This document shows positions 9,626 to 25,530 of a DNA stretch of 64,000 nucleotides, piece after piece; positions within the stretch are counted from its first letter, which is position 1; each line of letters begins with the position of its first letter. The notes under the pieces are model-generated. The model saw only the letters and a program-made list of their open reading frames with translations, did not search any database and was not told the origin of the DNA. This stretch comes from Panaeolus papilionaceus. Lineage: Eukaryota > Basidiomycota > Agaricomycetes > Agaricales. The translations under genes and the position numbers were made by a program. The DNA is taken from assembly GCA_015501605.1 (NCBI GenBank), contig JADNRZ010000001.1:1240001-1304000 (forward strand). Direction: 5' to 3'.

Positions 9626-10764
9626 TTAATCCTTCTCTGCGTATGCCAGCAAGTGCTGCTCGATCTCCGCTTCGTTCATCACTCTCCACTTCCCTCGCAC
9701 CTTCTCGTCCTCTTCCTCGCTACTTGACACAATTCCGATCTCAATTTCACCGGGCTTGTAATCTGTCGCGTGCACTACCGACATAGCTTCGATCGCCATC
9801 TACGCACAGTCCGATGATGAGCCAACACCATTTCATTTACGCAATGTATGAAAATACGTACTTCGATGACTTCAGCTCTCTTGAGATTCTTTCCAGCCTT
9901 GGTGGCATCCTCGCCACCCCTTCCACCTTCGAGCTTCTTCCACTTCTTTTCCAGGTGGTTCATGGCTTCCTGTTGCTTCTGTCCAGCAGCTGTTGCGTGG
10001 AAGCCAATAAAGTAGCCTGCGGGGTCGAGCTTGAAGCATTGAGGTCCGAATTCGGGATCGATCCCAATAATCACCATTGCTATGTCATCGTGAATTAATA
10101 GGGCACAATGAATGTGGAATGGAGAATCGAGCTTACAGATGCCTAGAGGACGCATAGCAGCGCGTTGTGTGTACACTTGGTTAATATTGGCGAGACGACG
10201 TGCAAGCGCATCGGGTGTGATTTCGTATCCATACTTGTATCGGAACTCTGCAGCTTCGCTGCGTGCTCGGGAGACTTGTGCCCTGGCATCCGCTGGATTG
10301 GACACACAGTTAACAGATCATATCACCGTTAATTAAACATGTGCATCGAGTTCACGTACCCATGAGACCCGTCATTACGCATCCAATGGTGGGTGTGATG
10401 CTAAACAGATGGGTGATTGTGGACGCGTCGAGGAGTTTGTCCTGTTCATGAGATGAGTACAATCTGAGGATGAAAGAGGAGTGATGATTACGGACAGGGA
10501 CTTTGCGTTGGGTGATCACGACAGCTGTATCTTTGCCTCTGATCGAAATCGAGGTGTGCCCTGAGCCAGAGATGGCTTTGAAGGCATATTCTGTCCATAC
10601 CATCTCATGAGATTATAACATGACGCAAGCAGCCCTCTGTACATACCGACTTGGTACAGTCGACCTTCAGGTGAGAAGACTGTAAGATATCTGCCCAATA
10701 TAATGAGCTTTTTATCGGTTTCCTATCAGCAAGATTCAAACCTGTCGTATGATGTCCTGGACAT
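9626..10764 (-). CDS. SCL1: 20S proteasome subunit alpha-1 (Scl1/PSMA6)
   Basis: Seven exons (10764-10742, 10690-10647, 10590-10496, 10441-10360, 10292-10137, 10079-9862, 9799-9626) encode 263 residues. This is a structural, non-catalytic ring subunit of the 20S core. The N-terminus has the alpha-subunit signature ([20 protein letters not shown]), then [39 protein letters not shown], the QVYTQxAxMRPLG block specific to alpha-1, and [15 protein letters not shown]. The first exon is only 23 nt. All junctions preserve phase and restore family motifs. It is divergent from the RNA polymerase III gene, with 311 bp between starts. Confidence 0.95.
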
Positions 10765-11075
10765 GATGAATAACTGAATATGAGGATATGGAGATGAGAA
10801 AAGTAGAAGGCGTTCAATTGGACTTGATTGCAGCCCAAAGGCGACGCGCAAGTCCTCGTCACGCGATCATGGCTGTCACGCACATGTCACGCGCCCGATC
10901 GAATCATCGGATCAGGACGCCTTCCTGATTGGGACGACAAATCTTGGACGTGGACTTGACTGGTCAACTTATCGACTCTTTGCCTTTGATTTCTTTTCTC
11001 TATCCTTGAGGATTAAAAAAGAAAAAAAGAATTGGGCTGGTTCCAAGGATTATTGTCTAAAAAGGCTACTCAGCC
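10765..11075. promoter_or_regulatory. Shared divergent promoter region, SCL1/RPC1
   Basis: 311 bp separate the two start codons. Pyrimidine-rich and A-rich tracts (for example around 10985-11030) are present, but I see no convincing TATA box. It must hold both promoters. Confidence 0.5.
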
Positions 11076-16192
<5,117 letters not shown>

Positions 16193-16325
16193 TTCACTGC
16201 TTTTATTCATTGCCTTTAGATAGACATCAACATCATCTTTGTATTATTACGCATATCCTTATACCGGTATTTTATCCTACCTCTATCCTCGACGAAATTT
16301 CACCTTGCCGACAGCAAGCTGACCT

Positions 16326-17001
16326 TTATTCGAATCCGTCGGTGTCGACATCCGGATGAATACGACCTGCAGGGCAAGGTGATGTCGTGCACACACCCTT
16401 TCGAAAGCGCCGACAGATTTGATTTTGATGTGCATTAACTGCCCGAGGTGGATTGGGTTGATCTAACCGATTGGGCATAAGGTGCTCGTAAAACAAGCCT
16501 CCATCGTATCTTTTCCATCCCTTGAAGTCGCCAAATCTCATTTCGGCTTGACGATGGGAAAAGTAATGGGCGTTGAAACCAGGACGACAGACCAGGTGTA
16601 GATTGTGGAGTATTTTGTCAACTTGCGGATGTATTCTCGGTGAGGACGTTGTCTATGTTGCTCAACAATGCAGCGTACTCCGTCAGGATCTCGAAGTAGG
16701 TGATGAGGGGTGTGATGAGGTTCTCGGGGTTGGGAAAGTCTTCAAGGGGATTGATTCGACGCCAACGTGCTGATGAGAGGAGCTTTTTTGTGAAGCAACT
16801 TGATTGTTTCATCCGTGCTCTTCGATACTGATTTAGGCTTGCTGGATTCTCGGGGTATCTTGCGACCTCCATCGACAAAGGCTTTGAGATGGCCGAGAAA
16901 CGCAGCAAATTTAGGATCACGCAATGCTTGCTGCAGATCATGCGCTGTCGGATGCTGAGGCGCCCGTTGGCTTTGAAACATGTTTGTCGTCTCCGGGGGC
17001 T
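16326..17001 (-). pseudogene. Decayed frame with a Cys/His-rich end
   Basis: Minus-strand frames 16981-16742, 16800-16618 and 16541-16326 read like pieces of one protein broken by frame changes. The last piece carries a Cys-rich C-terminus (ICRRFRKGVCTTSPCPAGRIH) resembling the CCCH-type knuckles of gag-like proteins in agaric mobile elements. No polymerase, integrase, LTR or target-site duplication was found, so the assignment to a mobile element is a guess. Confidence 0.3.
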
Positions 17002-17711
17002 GACGTCGATGGATTGACGGCCAGGGAAGATGTTTCGTTTGTCAAGACTCGAGCAGGAGAAACCATCGTAACGCGACGCTTGTATAGAGATAGGTGCAGA
17101 TTATGCAACGGGGTCACAAAGAAAGTGTTGTATGGGATTCGGTATACGACGAGGGAACCTTTTCAGTATTGGATTTCTTGGGGCAGGAGAGAAAGGTTTA
17201 TGACCATGATCTGAACATTTCAGTGTTTATATCCATGTAATAACTCTCGGCCCCAACGCGTGGTCTTTGAGGTCAATCATCAAAGGAAATATACAAGAGC
17301 GAGGCATTTGCTTTGTTCGATGATGCCCCCGGAATCTTCTTTTCCAGCCACATCACACTGTTGTGGTGGAAATGTTTGAAAAGGGCTGCAAGCCTTTGTT
17401 TCGCTGAACTTCTCGAACTCACATCCGGGCATGGGTCCAATGGGAGCGGAGGCGAGTAGCAGAAAAATGGACATTGGTTTACAAAAAAAATCTAGCCAAC
17501 AGAAATAATATTTGAAGGGCTTTCCAAACATGTAGCCATAAAACATGACATTAAACATACTATTCTAGCATGTGTGCATAATATGAAAGACATGGGACTT
17601 CACAACACAAAAAGCAGGTGGTATCGAAATTCATAGTAGAGTACTTAGTGCAACGAAAAGAATGAGCAATCAAGCAAATGGAAACGGAAGGACTACACAC
17701 GCCAACCAGTT
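17002..17711. other. Spacer between the decayed frame and CLASP
   Basis: About 700 bp with no supported gene. A minus-strand open frame at 17558-17280 encodes a hydrophobic N-terminus and a few Cys, but it has no start context or homology that I recognise. The right end is CLASP 3' UTR. Confidence 0.4.
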
Positions 17712-20700
17712 CTAGCTGCGGAGCGGTGTGCTTGTACGAGTATCGAGACGCCGGATTTCCCTTTGAAGTTTGTCTATGCTCGTGTTGGCATCTGTCTGAC
17801 CCCGCGCCCCATGCTTATCAAATAGGTAGGTAAGCAAGTTTTTCTTCTCGTCGGTGAGACCATCCAATAGAGCAAACAGATGGGTTTCATCGCGGAGAAC
17901 ATATTGTGCAGAAATGATGGCTGCTGCTGCTGATTCTCTGATGATTAGAGATGTCTTGTCGTTCAGACCCTAAAACCAACCATTAGCCAACTAGTAACAA
18001 GAAATGAATGCATGAAAAGGCTTACAGAAATCAATGTGACTTTCAGACGAGGCAATTCCTCCTCAGCGATTTCAGCCGGCAGCCGGAGGACAAACTTGCC
18101 CAGAGCCATCAATCCAAAGGCGTATGTCGTTGCCTTTACATCCTCCTCTTCTGGGGAAGGAGGGGGTTCTGTATGGAAGAGTCGTAGGCTTGCGTGCATA
18201 GTGGTGAGACCATACACCGGGTCGAGCTTGGTCGTGAGGAGATTCCGAATGGCATTGGTGCCCTCCAACACCTGGGATGAGAGTCAATATCAACACAGTG
18301 TGCTTGCAACGCTAGCTTACATCTATTTTATTGCAATAGCGAACTCGCAGCAACATCGTGAGGATTTCACTCTCCTTGCCCTCGACATAGGTAGACTGGC
18401 TCTCCAACATTTCCCAGACCACGATGAGTCCGTACACGATCTGTTCTTCGTCCTGTTTACATTGGTATCAGTGCCAGCCAAAACAGAATCTAGAACGGAG
18501 CTACGGACCTTGCTTGCCTCAATGAAGGTGATCAGAGCTTTGAAAATTTTGTCAAAAATGTTACTCTTTTCCCAGACGTCTGTGTGTAAGGGAACCAAAG
18601 ATGACGTCGACAAAGGCGTTGGGCTGCCTGGCTGCCTGTCATGGGGACTCAGCGGAGGAGATGTAACATCCACAACGCTGTTCTCCGCACAGAAGAGAGC
18701 CAGACGCTTCAATGTCTCCACAGTTCCCTTTTCTGCTCCCAACTCAGATATCTGTTGTTCTAATTCCTGAAGGCGATCAGGAATAGGACGAGCGTCAGCC
18801 TGGACGACCTTCGAGCGCACTAAACAAATTTCAAGTAAAATGAGCACTACTGTCGTCACGATGTGGTGAATTAAACTTACAAGTCTTCCTCTTCAAAGAC
18901 CAACCGGTCTCCTGCTTGGAGCTCTGAAGGACATCGAGTAGCGACACTGTCGGTCTTCCATTTTGCACAGGGCTGTCTTGGAACATAGCAGCCTGTCGCA
19001 TAATGTTGCTCGCTCTATTATTAGGCGTCTTTGGCGGCGCCTTCGAGACAGTAGTCTTGGAAAGCGAAGTGAGGGGTGGTTTAGCTTTCGGTGTAGCATG
19101 GCTCATCCCTAGTCCGTTCCCATTCTTCTGGAAAGCAGGAGGCAGGCTGGGATGAGCGACGCCATCATCGTCAACAAGTTCAAGCAGCCGCTCAGCTGCA
19201 CTTTCTGCCTGCTCAGCACGAGCACGCAGAGCGTCTTCCACAACTGGTTGCTGAGTGGCAGCATCTGTCATGGAACCCGAAGAAAGAGCGTTTGATGTAG
19301 AGGCGGTGGCCCGCGAATTGGACATGGGGGATCTCGTTAGGCTCTGTGTCTTTGAGCTGGGGAGTCCTCTTCCGTATTTCTCGAAAGGAGTCGAGAAAGA
19401 CATCAAGTTTATGGACGCTCCCTCATCCGAATCAGTGTCTCCGTCGGGAATGGGAACGGTCTGGGCCATGAGTAGGGAGTCATCGTAACGCATTATCTGG
19501 GAGGTGGACTCTCGAGGTGGAAGAGGAACAGGTCCAGTCCTATTGGCACGGGGAGTCGGGGATACCTGTCCGACAGAGCTCGCTGGTGAGGGGGGAAGGG
19601 CTGTTGTCAAAGCTTTTCGAATGGTGCTTGCACTGACCGTCCCAGAGAGTGGTGAAGACTGTCGACGTCGTATGGCTTGATCAGAGAGGGATGGAGATAT
19701 GGCTCTCGCTGATTTATCTGACCCACCGGAGGGTGTACGCGTGTGAGTGGTGGTTGCATTGGGGCTACTTGCAGTTCGAGTGAGGGTGGCAGAAACGGCG
19801 CGGCGATTTGGTGAAGCAGGGGATGTCGATGTTCTGCTGAGAGGGGAGCTGGGTCTCGCAACGGTACTTTTTGGTGTCACGGTCGGTGATGTAGGCCTTG
19901 TACGAGCCAACGTCGTCTGTGAACTCGAGGTAGCCTGATGACGGAGGGAAGGAGGTGCTGTGGCAATTGCTTTCGCTTTGGCACGGCTGGCTGCAATGGC
20001 TGCAGCGACACTAGATTTCTTCGAAACCTGAGGGGTGGAAACAGCTCCTGCCACAGCGCCTGGGTTGGGGCTAACTTTTTCAAGCTGTTTGCGCGCTGTG
20101 GCATCCAGTGTCTCCATAATCGCTTGGCCACGATCTTTCCATATAGCCTCGAAGTCCCAGAAGAGATGGCGGGCAGACTCTCTGGAAGCAGGGTTAGGGT
20201 CAGCCAAAGCACGCTTTAGCGACTTTTCCAATATTTCCAGCATATTTGTCCCCTCGATCGCGTTTTTAGCCCGTTGTCCATGTACCTCAATGTAATGCTT
20301 CATGTGTCCAACGGCATAAGAGCGTGCTTGCACAGTCTTTTCTTGCAACGTTTGCCAGAAAAGCGGGATAAAGACACGGGGCTGAGCGGACGTATTGGAG
20401 ATGAGGGCCGTGACAGTAGCCTGTGATTGCTGAGCTGTAATCTTTTTGGTGAAACCTGCCATCTTCAACAAGTTTGTGAGAAGGAGATCACAATGTGGGT
20501 CCAATAGCGACCCCAACGCAACAGCGAGTTCAGAATACAGTAAACAGGTGTTGATGGCAACTGTTGTCCGTAGACTTGCCACCTGTAATGAAATGAGACA
20601 TGTAACTTGAATGACGGAGAACAGTAGAGCTTACAGTTTTCAGCGACCATTGCATAAAACCTTCCTTAAGGGCCAATAAAAATGCTTCCAGGTAGCGCGA

Positions 20701-22185
20701 ATGTACCTCTCCCTTGATCATGCCACGAACTCTCTGAATGGCTTGATCACGAGCCAGCCAATTGTGTTCAGTTTCTTTGCCCTATGACCCAAATGAAATT
20801 AAATCGCCGGTCAGGGTTTGAAGCCATTGAACATACCTCAAAGGGTTTTTGCATGGCTGCAAACTCATTTTCCAAATCCTTGGTGGAGGCAATCTAGAAA
20901 GTAGATCGGGTCACGACAAAGCAGGGCAAGAGGGGAGGAGAAAACTAACATAAACAGCTTGAATTTCAGAACTTTCTGATGTCGGCGTGGGAGGTGGCGG
21001 AGGGGAGGTCACGGCAGCCCGACTGGGTGGTCGGGATGGCTCTCTCGCGCTTGTGGTGCTTACAGAACGCGACAATGCTGCGCCTTGGCTCGCTACCCTA
21101 GGTCGCTTATTCTGCAAAGCCAGACTAGGAGGAATATATTCCTTTTTCGCAGGTTCTCCATTTTGCGAGTCTCCCAGGTTGCTCGGGGCGGCAGCCAGAC
21201 TGCTCGAGAGAAGTTTAGCCAGGACGTCGTCCACAATTGTCTTACGGACTCCTTTTTTGGTCAGCTCCTTCTTCAAGTCCGCTCGAGCAGCATCTGTGAC
21301 CCCAGGACCGGAGAAGAGCTCCACAACAGAAACGCGAGCACAGTCACGCACATGCGGGTCAGTGTCTTCCAGACAATCGACCAGAAGAGACAGGTACGGG
21401 CGAATCGGAAATGATGTATAAGCACGTCGAGCGTGAACCAGAGTGAGGATAGACTACGTTGGGATTCCGATCAATATATCGCCATACGAATTACACAAAA
21501 TAGACTGACCTGCTCGCGGACCTTCCAAACCTTACTTGCCAACCCATTCTCCTTCAAGAATCTCTCGAACAGCGCAAGTGGCGTTTCGACATTCTTGGCC
21601 CCCTTGGATGGAATTGCACTTGTAGGACTCGCTCTCAGGGCGAAGCCAGCTAGAATAACCAACGCGTCGCGGGCCTTCACTTGTGCTCTCTCCTTGTCTC
21701 CAAGACGATCAATAACTCCTCCAGGTGGAAGGAAGGCGTTCAAGGCAAGACGGAGGGTGGGTATGTCTATGGATGATGAGCTCGGCGTCGATGAAGTAGA
21801 AGCTGTAAGAGCATTGTTTGAAGCTCCTTGAGAGATGACGGTGGTGAGGATGATTGGTAGCGCAGAAAGAGTGGCATTAATGAGGTGGAGGTTGGACGTT
21901 TTTAGTGTCGACTTAAGCAAGCTGATAATGGCATCTGGATCTGTAATCTGCAAATATCTGACTCAACACCCATAAATTTAATGCTTAACAATGCATAAAT
22001 ACTCACCTCGACACCACCTTTCTCAAACTCTGCTTGCAACTTTGGCAGCGCGTCAACTTTCACATCCACATCTGAAGGTTGAAAGGTTAGCCGACTTTCG
22101 GAAATATGAGCATGGTGCTATTCATACCATTGGATTTACACTGGTTGAGCAGCTTTTCGTACTGTGAAAATGCCCCTGAATCCAT
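17712..22185 (-). CDS. STU1: CLASP family microtubule-stabilising protein (Stu1/Cls1)
   Basis: Eleven exons (22185-22128, 22071-22007, 21947-21510, 21453-20950, 20893-20837, 20781-20635, 20582-18881, 18819-18509, 18452-18321, 18271-18026, 17969-17712) encode about 1305 residues. CLASPs bind microtubule plus ends and spindles through TOG-like HEAT domains and promote rescue. Residues 1-290 are HEAT-like helices; residues about 375-590 form the conserved CLASP N-terminal/TOG domain (NWLARDQAIQRVRG, the ARSYAVGHMKHY helix, and SRESARHLFW). A long Ser/Pro/Arg-rich, probably microtubule-binding linker follows (about 600-900). A C-terminal helical domain of about 400 residues contains ALITFIEASK and YGLIVVWEMLESQ. 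The start is the first ATG in phase; an upstream in-frame exon is possible. Confidence 0.88.
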
Positions 22186-22541
22186 GTCGAAATTCAACCC
22201 AATCGACTTGAGCGGGAAACCAAGAAAGTGGACCTGGAGAAGGTGAACAGGTTCAAAGAAGGTTCAATTGATAATTTGCCTGTTGCGACTGCCATTTACG
22301 GTTATAACATCGTTACATCATCCCTTGCTAAACCAAACCCTGCACCCATGCCATTGACGTTCTGTACTCATGGTCGTCATATCATCCGGATATTTTGATA
22401 AAATAACAAAAAAAGGTTGATATATTTACATGCAGATTACAACAAATAACAACTCGGAGGGCAGAGAAGTTTGACCCTGATCCGGGCAAGGAGGGCATTG
22501 TGGACCGGCTGCGAAGTGTACTCGGGAGTTAAAATGCAGAC
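22186..22541. other. Spacer between CLASP and the Rdx gene
   Basis: 356 bp, no gene seen. It holds the CLASP leader/promoter and the Rdx 3' UTR, both genes being on the minus strand. Confidence 0.4.
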
Positions 22542-23119
22542 CTAGGCTTTCTTATCCGAGTGGCCCAAGGATTTACCAGGCTGAAGCTTGTCTCTAACGC
22601 GTTGTTTCTGCGCATCAAGTGTATCAGAGATTTAGTTTCATGGGTGGGCACTGGGAACTACTACTTACCAGAACTTTCAACTCCGGAAAGCCTCCTTCTA
22701 CTTTTCTGTCCCATAGCAGAACAGGGGTGTCCTCACCAGGAACGGATAACCAGACTCGGAACCTTCCTGCTGTTTCATCCTTATTTAGTGGGACAAGAGA
22801 AATGGTGCCGATTGTGGGAGGGGGAAAGGTCAAGAAAAGTTCCGTTTGAACCCATGATGCACGATGCAGCCTAGTCCACCATTTCTTTAGGTCAATCTAA
22901 TTCTGTTCTTATGGAAATATCATATCATACCATCTACACTATAGAAGAATTTAGTATGAGCTGTCAGTATTAAATAGTAGATATCATACATACCCGATCA
23001 CAAAACTCAATAGTCACTGTTGTTGCCGCCAATGGGACAGGGGGAACAAAGGTTGAGGGATCCAACAGCGGATCCTTCCTTTCTACTTGTGGTACTGATT
23101 CCTCTAAAGCACACGACAT
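22542..23119 (-). CDS. Rdx/SelW-like thioredoxin-fold protein
   Basis: Four exons (23119-22994, 22938-22931, 22870-22669, 22607-22542) encode 133 residues of the selenoprotein W/T/H (Rdx) family, with Cys in place of selenocysteine. The redox motif is C-D-R-C: the first Cys ends exon 1 (IEFCDR) and the second Cys is carried by exon 2, which has only 8 nt (tgtagatg). Joining it gives CDRCRWLHRASWVQTELFLT, the standard family motif. Then come ISLVP, the WDRKVEGGFPELK block and the C-terminal KQRVRDKLQPGKSLGHSD. The cellular role of fungal Rdx proteins is not settled; redox signalling or thiol exchange is inferred from the fold. It is divergent from PCH2, with 233 bp between starts. Confidence 0.88.
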
Positions 23120-23352
23120 GGATAGTATATGGCAGTAAGATGGTAGGCTGGTCGCCCTGCTAATTTAAATTAGTCAACCCATTAAGACATCTTATCTTAT
23201 CACGGTCACATGATGCAATGCTGCAGGCACGTTACATCTTTCAATTGACGCGTCTCGTTCTTCTTCTTCTCTTACTTCCACCATCCTCTACTCTCCTCAC
23301 TTACATAGATACACCAGGCTGTATACAGAGTCTAAGAGGGTAGCTGTCACAG

Positions 23353-25201
23353 ATGGGGACCACAGATATCAATGCCGCCGACTCGAGGCCAGCATCAGAG
23401 GCACCATCAGTTCAATCGACGTTGCCCAAATGGACCGTCCATGGTAGGATTCACTACCGATAGCATAAATTTCTCTGACACTTTGCTTTGTATTTCAGTG
23501 GAGGCACGCCTTAAGATTCGCTCATCAGCGCGCTTTGACACAATCAGAGCGCGTGTTCATTCCTTCATTACATCTCTGGATTCTCTTTCACTTCCTTGTG
23601 ATGTCCAAGGCTGGGAGAACATACCCGAGCTCGCAAGCTCCATTGAAAAAATATCAGTCTCTGAATCGTCATGTCCAAAGTCACTCCTCATGATGGAAGA
23701 GATGACTATCCAAGTGCACGTGTACCAGCCTTTGGAGAACGATGTGTTCGAGGAGTTTTCGCAAGAGTCTAGTGGCAGAGGGGATGAGGATACATCCATG
23801 GCGGCGACAATCTGCGAGCTACCAAACAAAAGTTACGAAGGGCTATGGGATTCCTTGATATATGCAGATAATATCAAAATTAAAATGCTGGATTACATTC
23901 ATGCCACTCTGGTTCTAAGTGACGCCAACGTTGATTGTAAGTAGCTGGTTTCTGGATTGGCAATGTTATTAACCTTCAGTCAGTTAACCTCATCTCATGG
24001 AATCGTGTTGTGCTTCTCCATGGACCCCCGGGAACTGGAAAGACCTCGCTATGCAGGGCACTAGCACAGAAGCTTTCCATTCGTCTCTCGCATCGGTATG
24101 TTGATATATATTGAATACCCTATTCGCATATTCATCAGACGTTCCGCAAGATACACACACGCAAGACTACTAGAAATCAACTCACACTCACTGTTCTCAA
24201 AGTGGTTCTCAGAATCAGGTAAACTCGTGCAGAGACTATTTACAAGCATCACCGAACTGGTTGAAGAAGAGGATGGATTTGTGGTGGTTCTCATTGGTGA
24301 GCCATATGCATTCGATTGAATGTCTCTCCCTAACGATACTCTCCAGACGAGGTGGAGTCCCTAACTGCTGCTCGTGCAGGTGCCATGGCCGGCACTGAAC
24401 CCTCTGATGGTCTCAGGGTTTGTATATGCGCTTGATAGATCGTCTTCATCGCTGATACTCTTTCGATTAGGTGGTCAACGCCCTCCTTACACAACTGGAC
24501 AAGCTCAAACATCGAAAGAATGTCTTGATCATGTCTACAAGCAATCTTGTCAAGGCTATTGGTACGCTTCAGAAAAAAACTATCTACTAAACGTGCTAAC
24601 GTGCTTCTCCTATAGACAGTGCATTTATTGATCGTGCTGATATTGTCCAATATGTGGACCTACCCTCACGGGAGGCTGTTTATGAGATCTTGAGGTCCTG
24701 CTTGTGCGAGATCATGGACAAGGGGATCATAAACGCAGTCGTGCGTCTCCTTTTCCTCTCCGTTTAATGGGCGTTTCTAACCAGGCCTAATTACATCCTG
24801 TAGACTGTACCCTCGCTAAAAGAAGTAAGAATTCACGAGTTGGTCAACAGAAGTGTTCCCGATGCAACAACTACACGCCTTGACTCTCATGAGAGGTCGA
24901 AATCTATCGGTTTGCGCCTACTTGCCTTGGCAGCACAATGTCGAGTACGTTTTCACTATTTATTGCTGCTGTGATACTGTGATAGAATCTCAACCTTTTT
25001 CAGGAAAAGGGATTTTCAGGTCGGTCCCTACGGCGTCTCCCTGTCCTCGCACTTGCGAGGTATGTAGGCATTGGGAATCTGGGATATAAAGCGCCAGGAG
25101 GCGGTTCAGGAGATGATAATGGCGTTACAGTAGAAACGTGGTTGGATGGGATGGAGCGATCTGTCTTAGAGATGGGAAAAGAACGGGAGAGGCTCATTTA
25201 A
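23353..25201 (+). CDS. PCH2: AAA+ ATPase Pch2/TRIP13
   Basis: Nine exons (23353-23443, 23499-23936, 23984-24095, 24151-24296, 24347-24417, 24471-24561, 24616-24740, 24804-24944, 25004-25201) encode 470 residues. Pch2/TRIP13 remodels HORMA-domain proteins (Hop1, Mad2) in meiotic checkpoint control and spindle checkpoint silencing. Residues 1-175 are the substrate-binding N-domain. The Walker A GPPGTGKT lies at 190-197, followed by the family block [20 protein letters not shown]. Walker B with DEVESL starts at 263, a sensor-1 Asn sits in STSNL, FIDRADI follows, and the C-terminal small domain has the SGRSLRRLP sensor-2 motif. Acceptors at 23984 and 24151 were chosen because nearer AGs give stops or break the motif. 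Confidence 0.94.
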
Positions 25202-25530
25202 CAAGTTTGAAGCTAATGGACTACTCGGTTCATGCCTTCGTTGCTCTATACAGCTAACACATCAGTTCAAGTTGCCTTCACACATTTACATCTGTATCAA
25301 TGCTTTTCAAAATGCTGATATTTCTCTTTGCGTTCACAAGAGAGCATTACGCATGCAATTATATAGTATAAATTATCGACGTGAACACACAACACTAGAC
25401 GGGTCGCACAAGCAGGGTTTGCTTCACATGACGAATGATGGAGGGTCGCTAGAGGTGGGCCGGACGCGATATCGACAGCTCGGATACGCTTAGCAAAAAC
25501 AGGCGGGGAGATGATGAACAAGTCCTCATG
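25202..25530. other. Convergent 3' region, PCH2 and the PPR gene
   Basis: 329 bp between the two stop codons; nothing beyond AT-rich 3' UTR-like sequence is seen. Confidence 0.4.

Noticed and set aside
10112..10336. Plus-strand frames inside the proteasome gene
   Set aside because: Antisense to SCL1 exon 5, whose motif set is complete on the minus strand.
17280..17558. Possible small secreted Cys protein on the minus strand
   Set aside because: The hydrophobic stretch is too long and aromatic for a simple signal peptide, Cys spacing is irregular, and there is no evident promoter or homologue.
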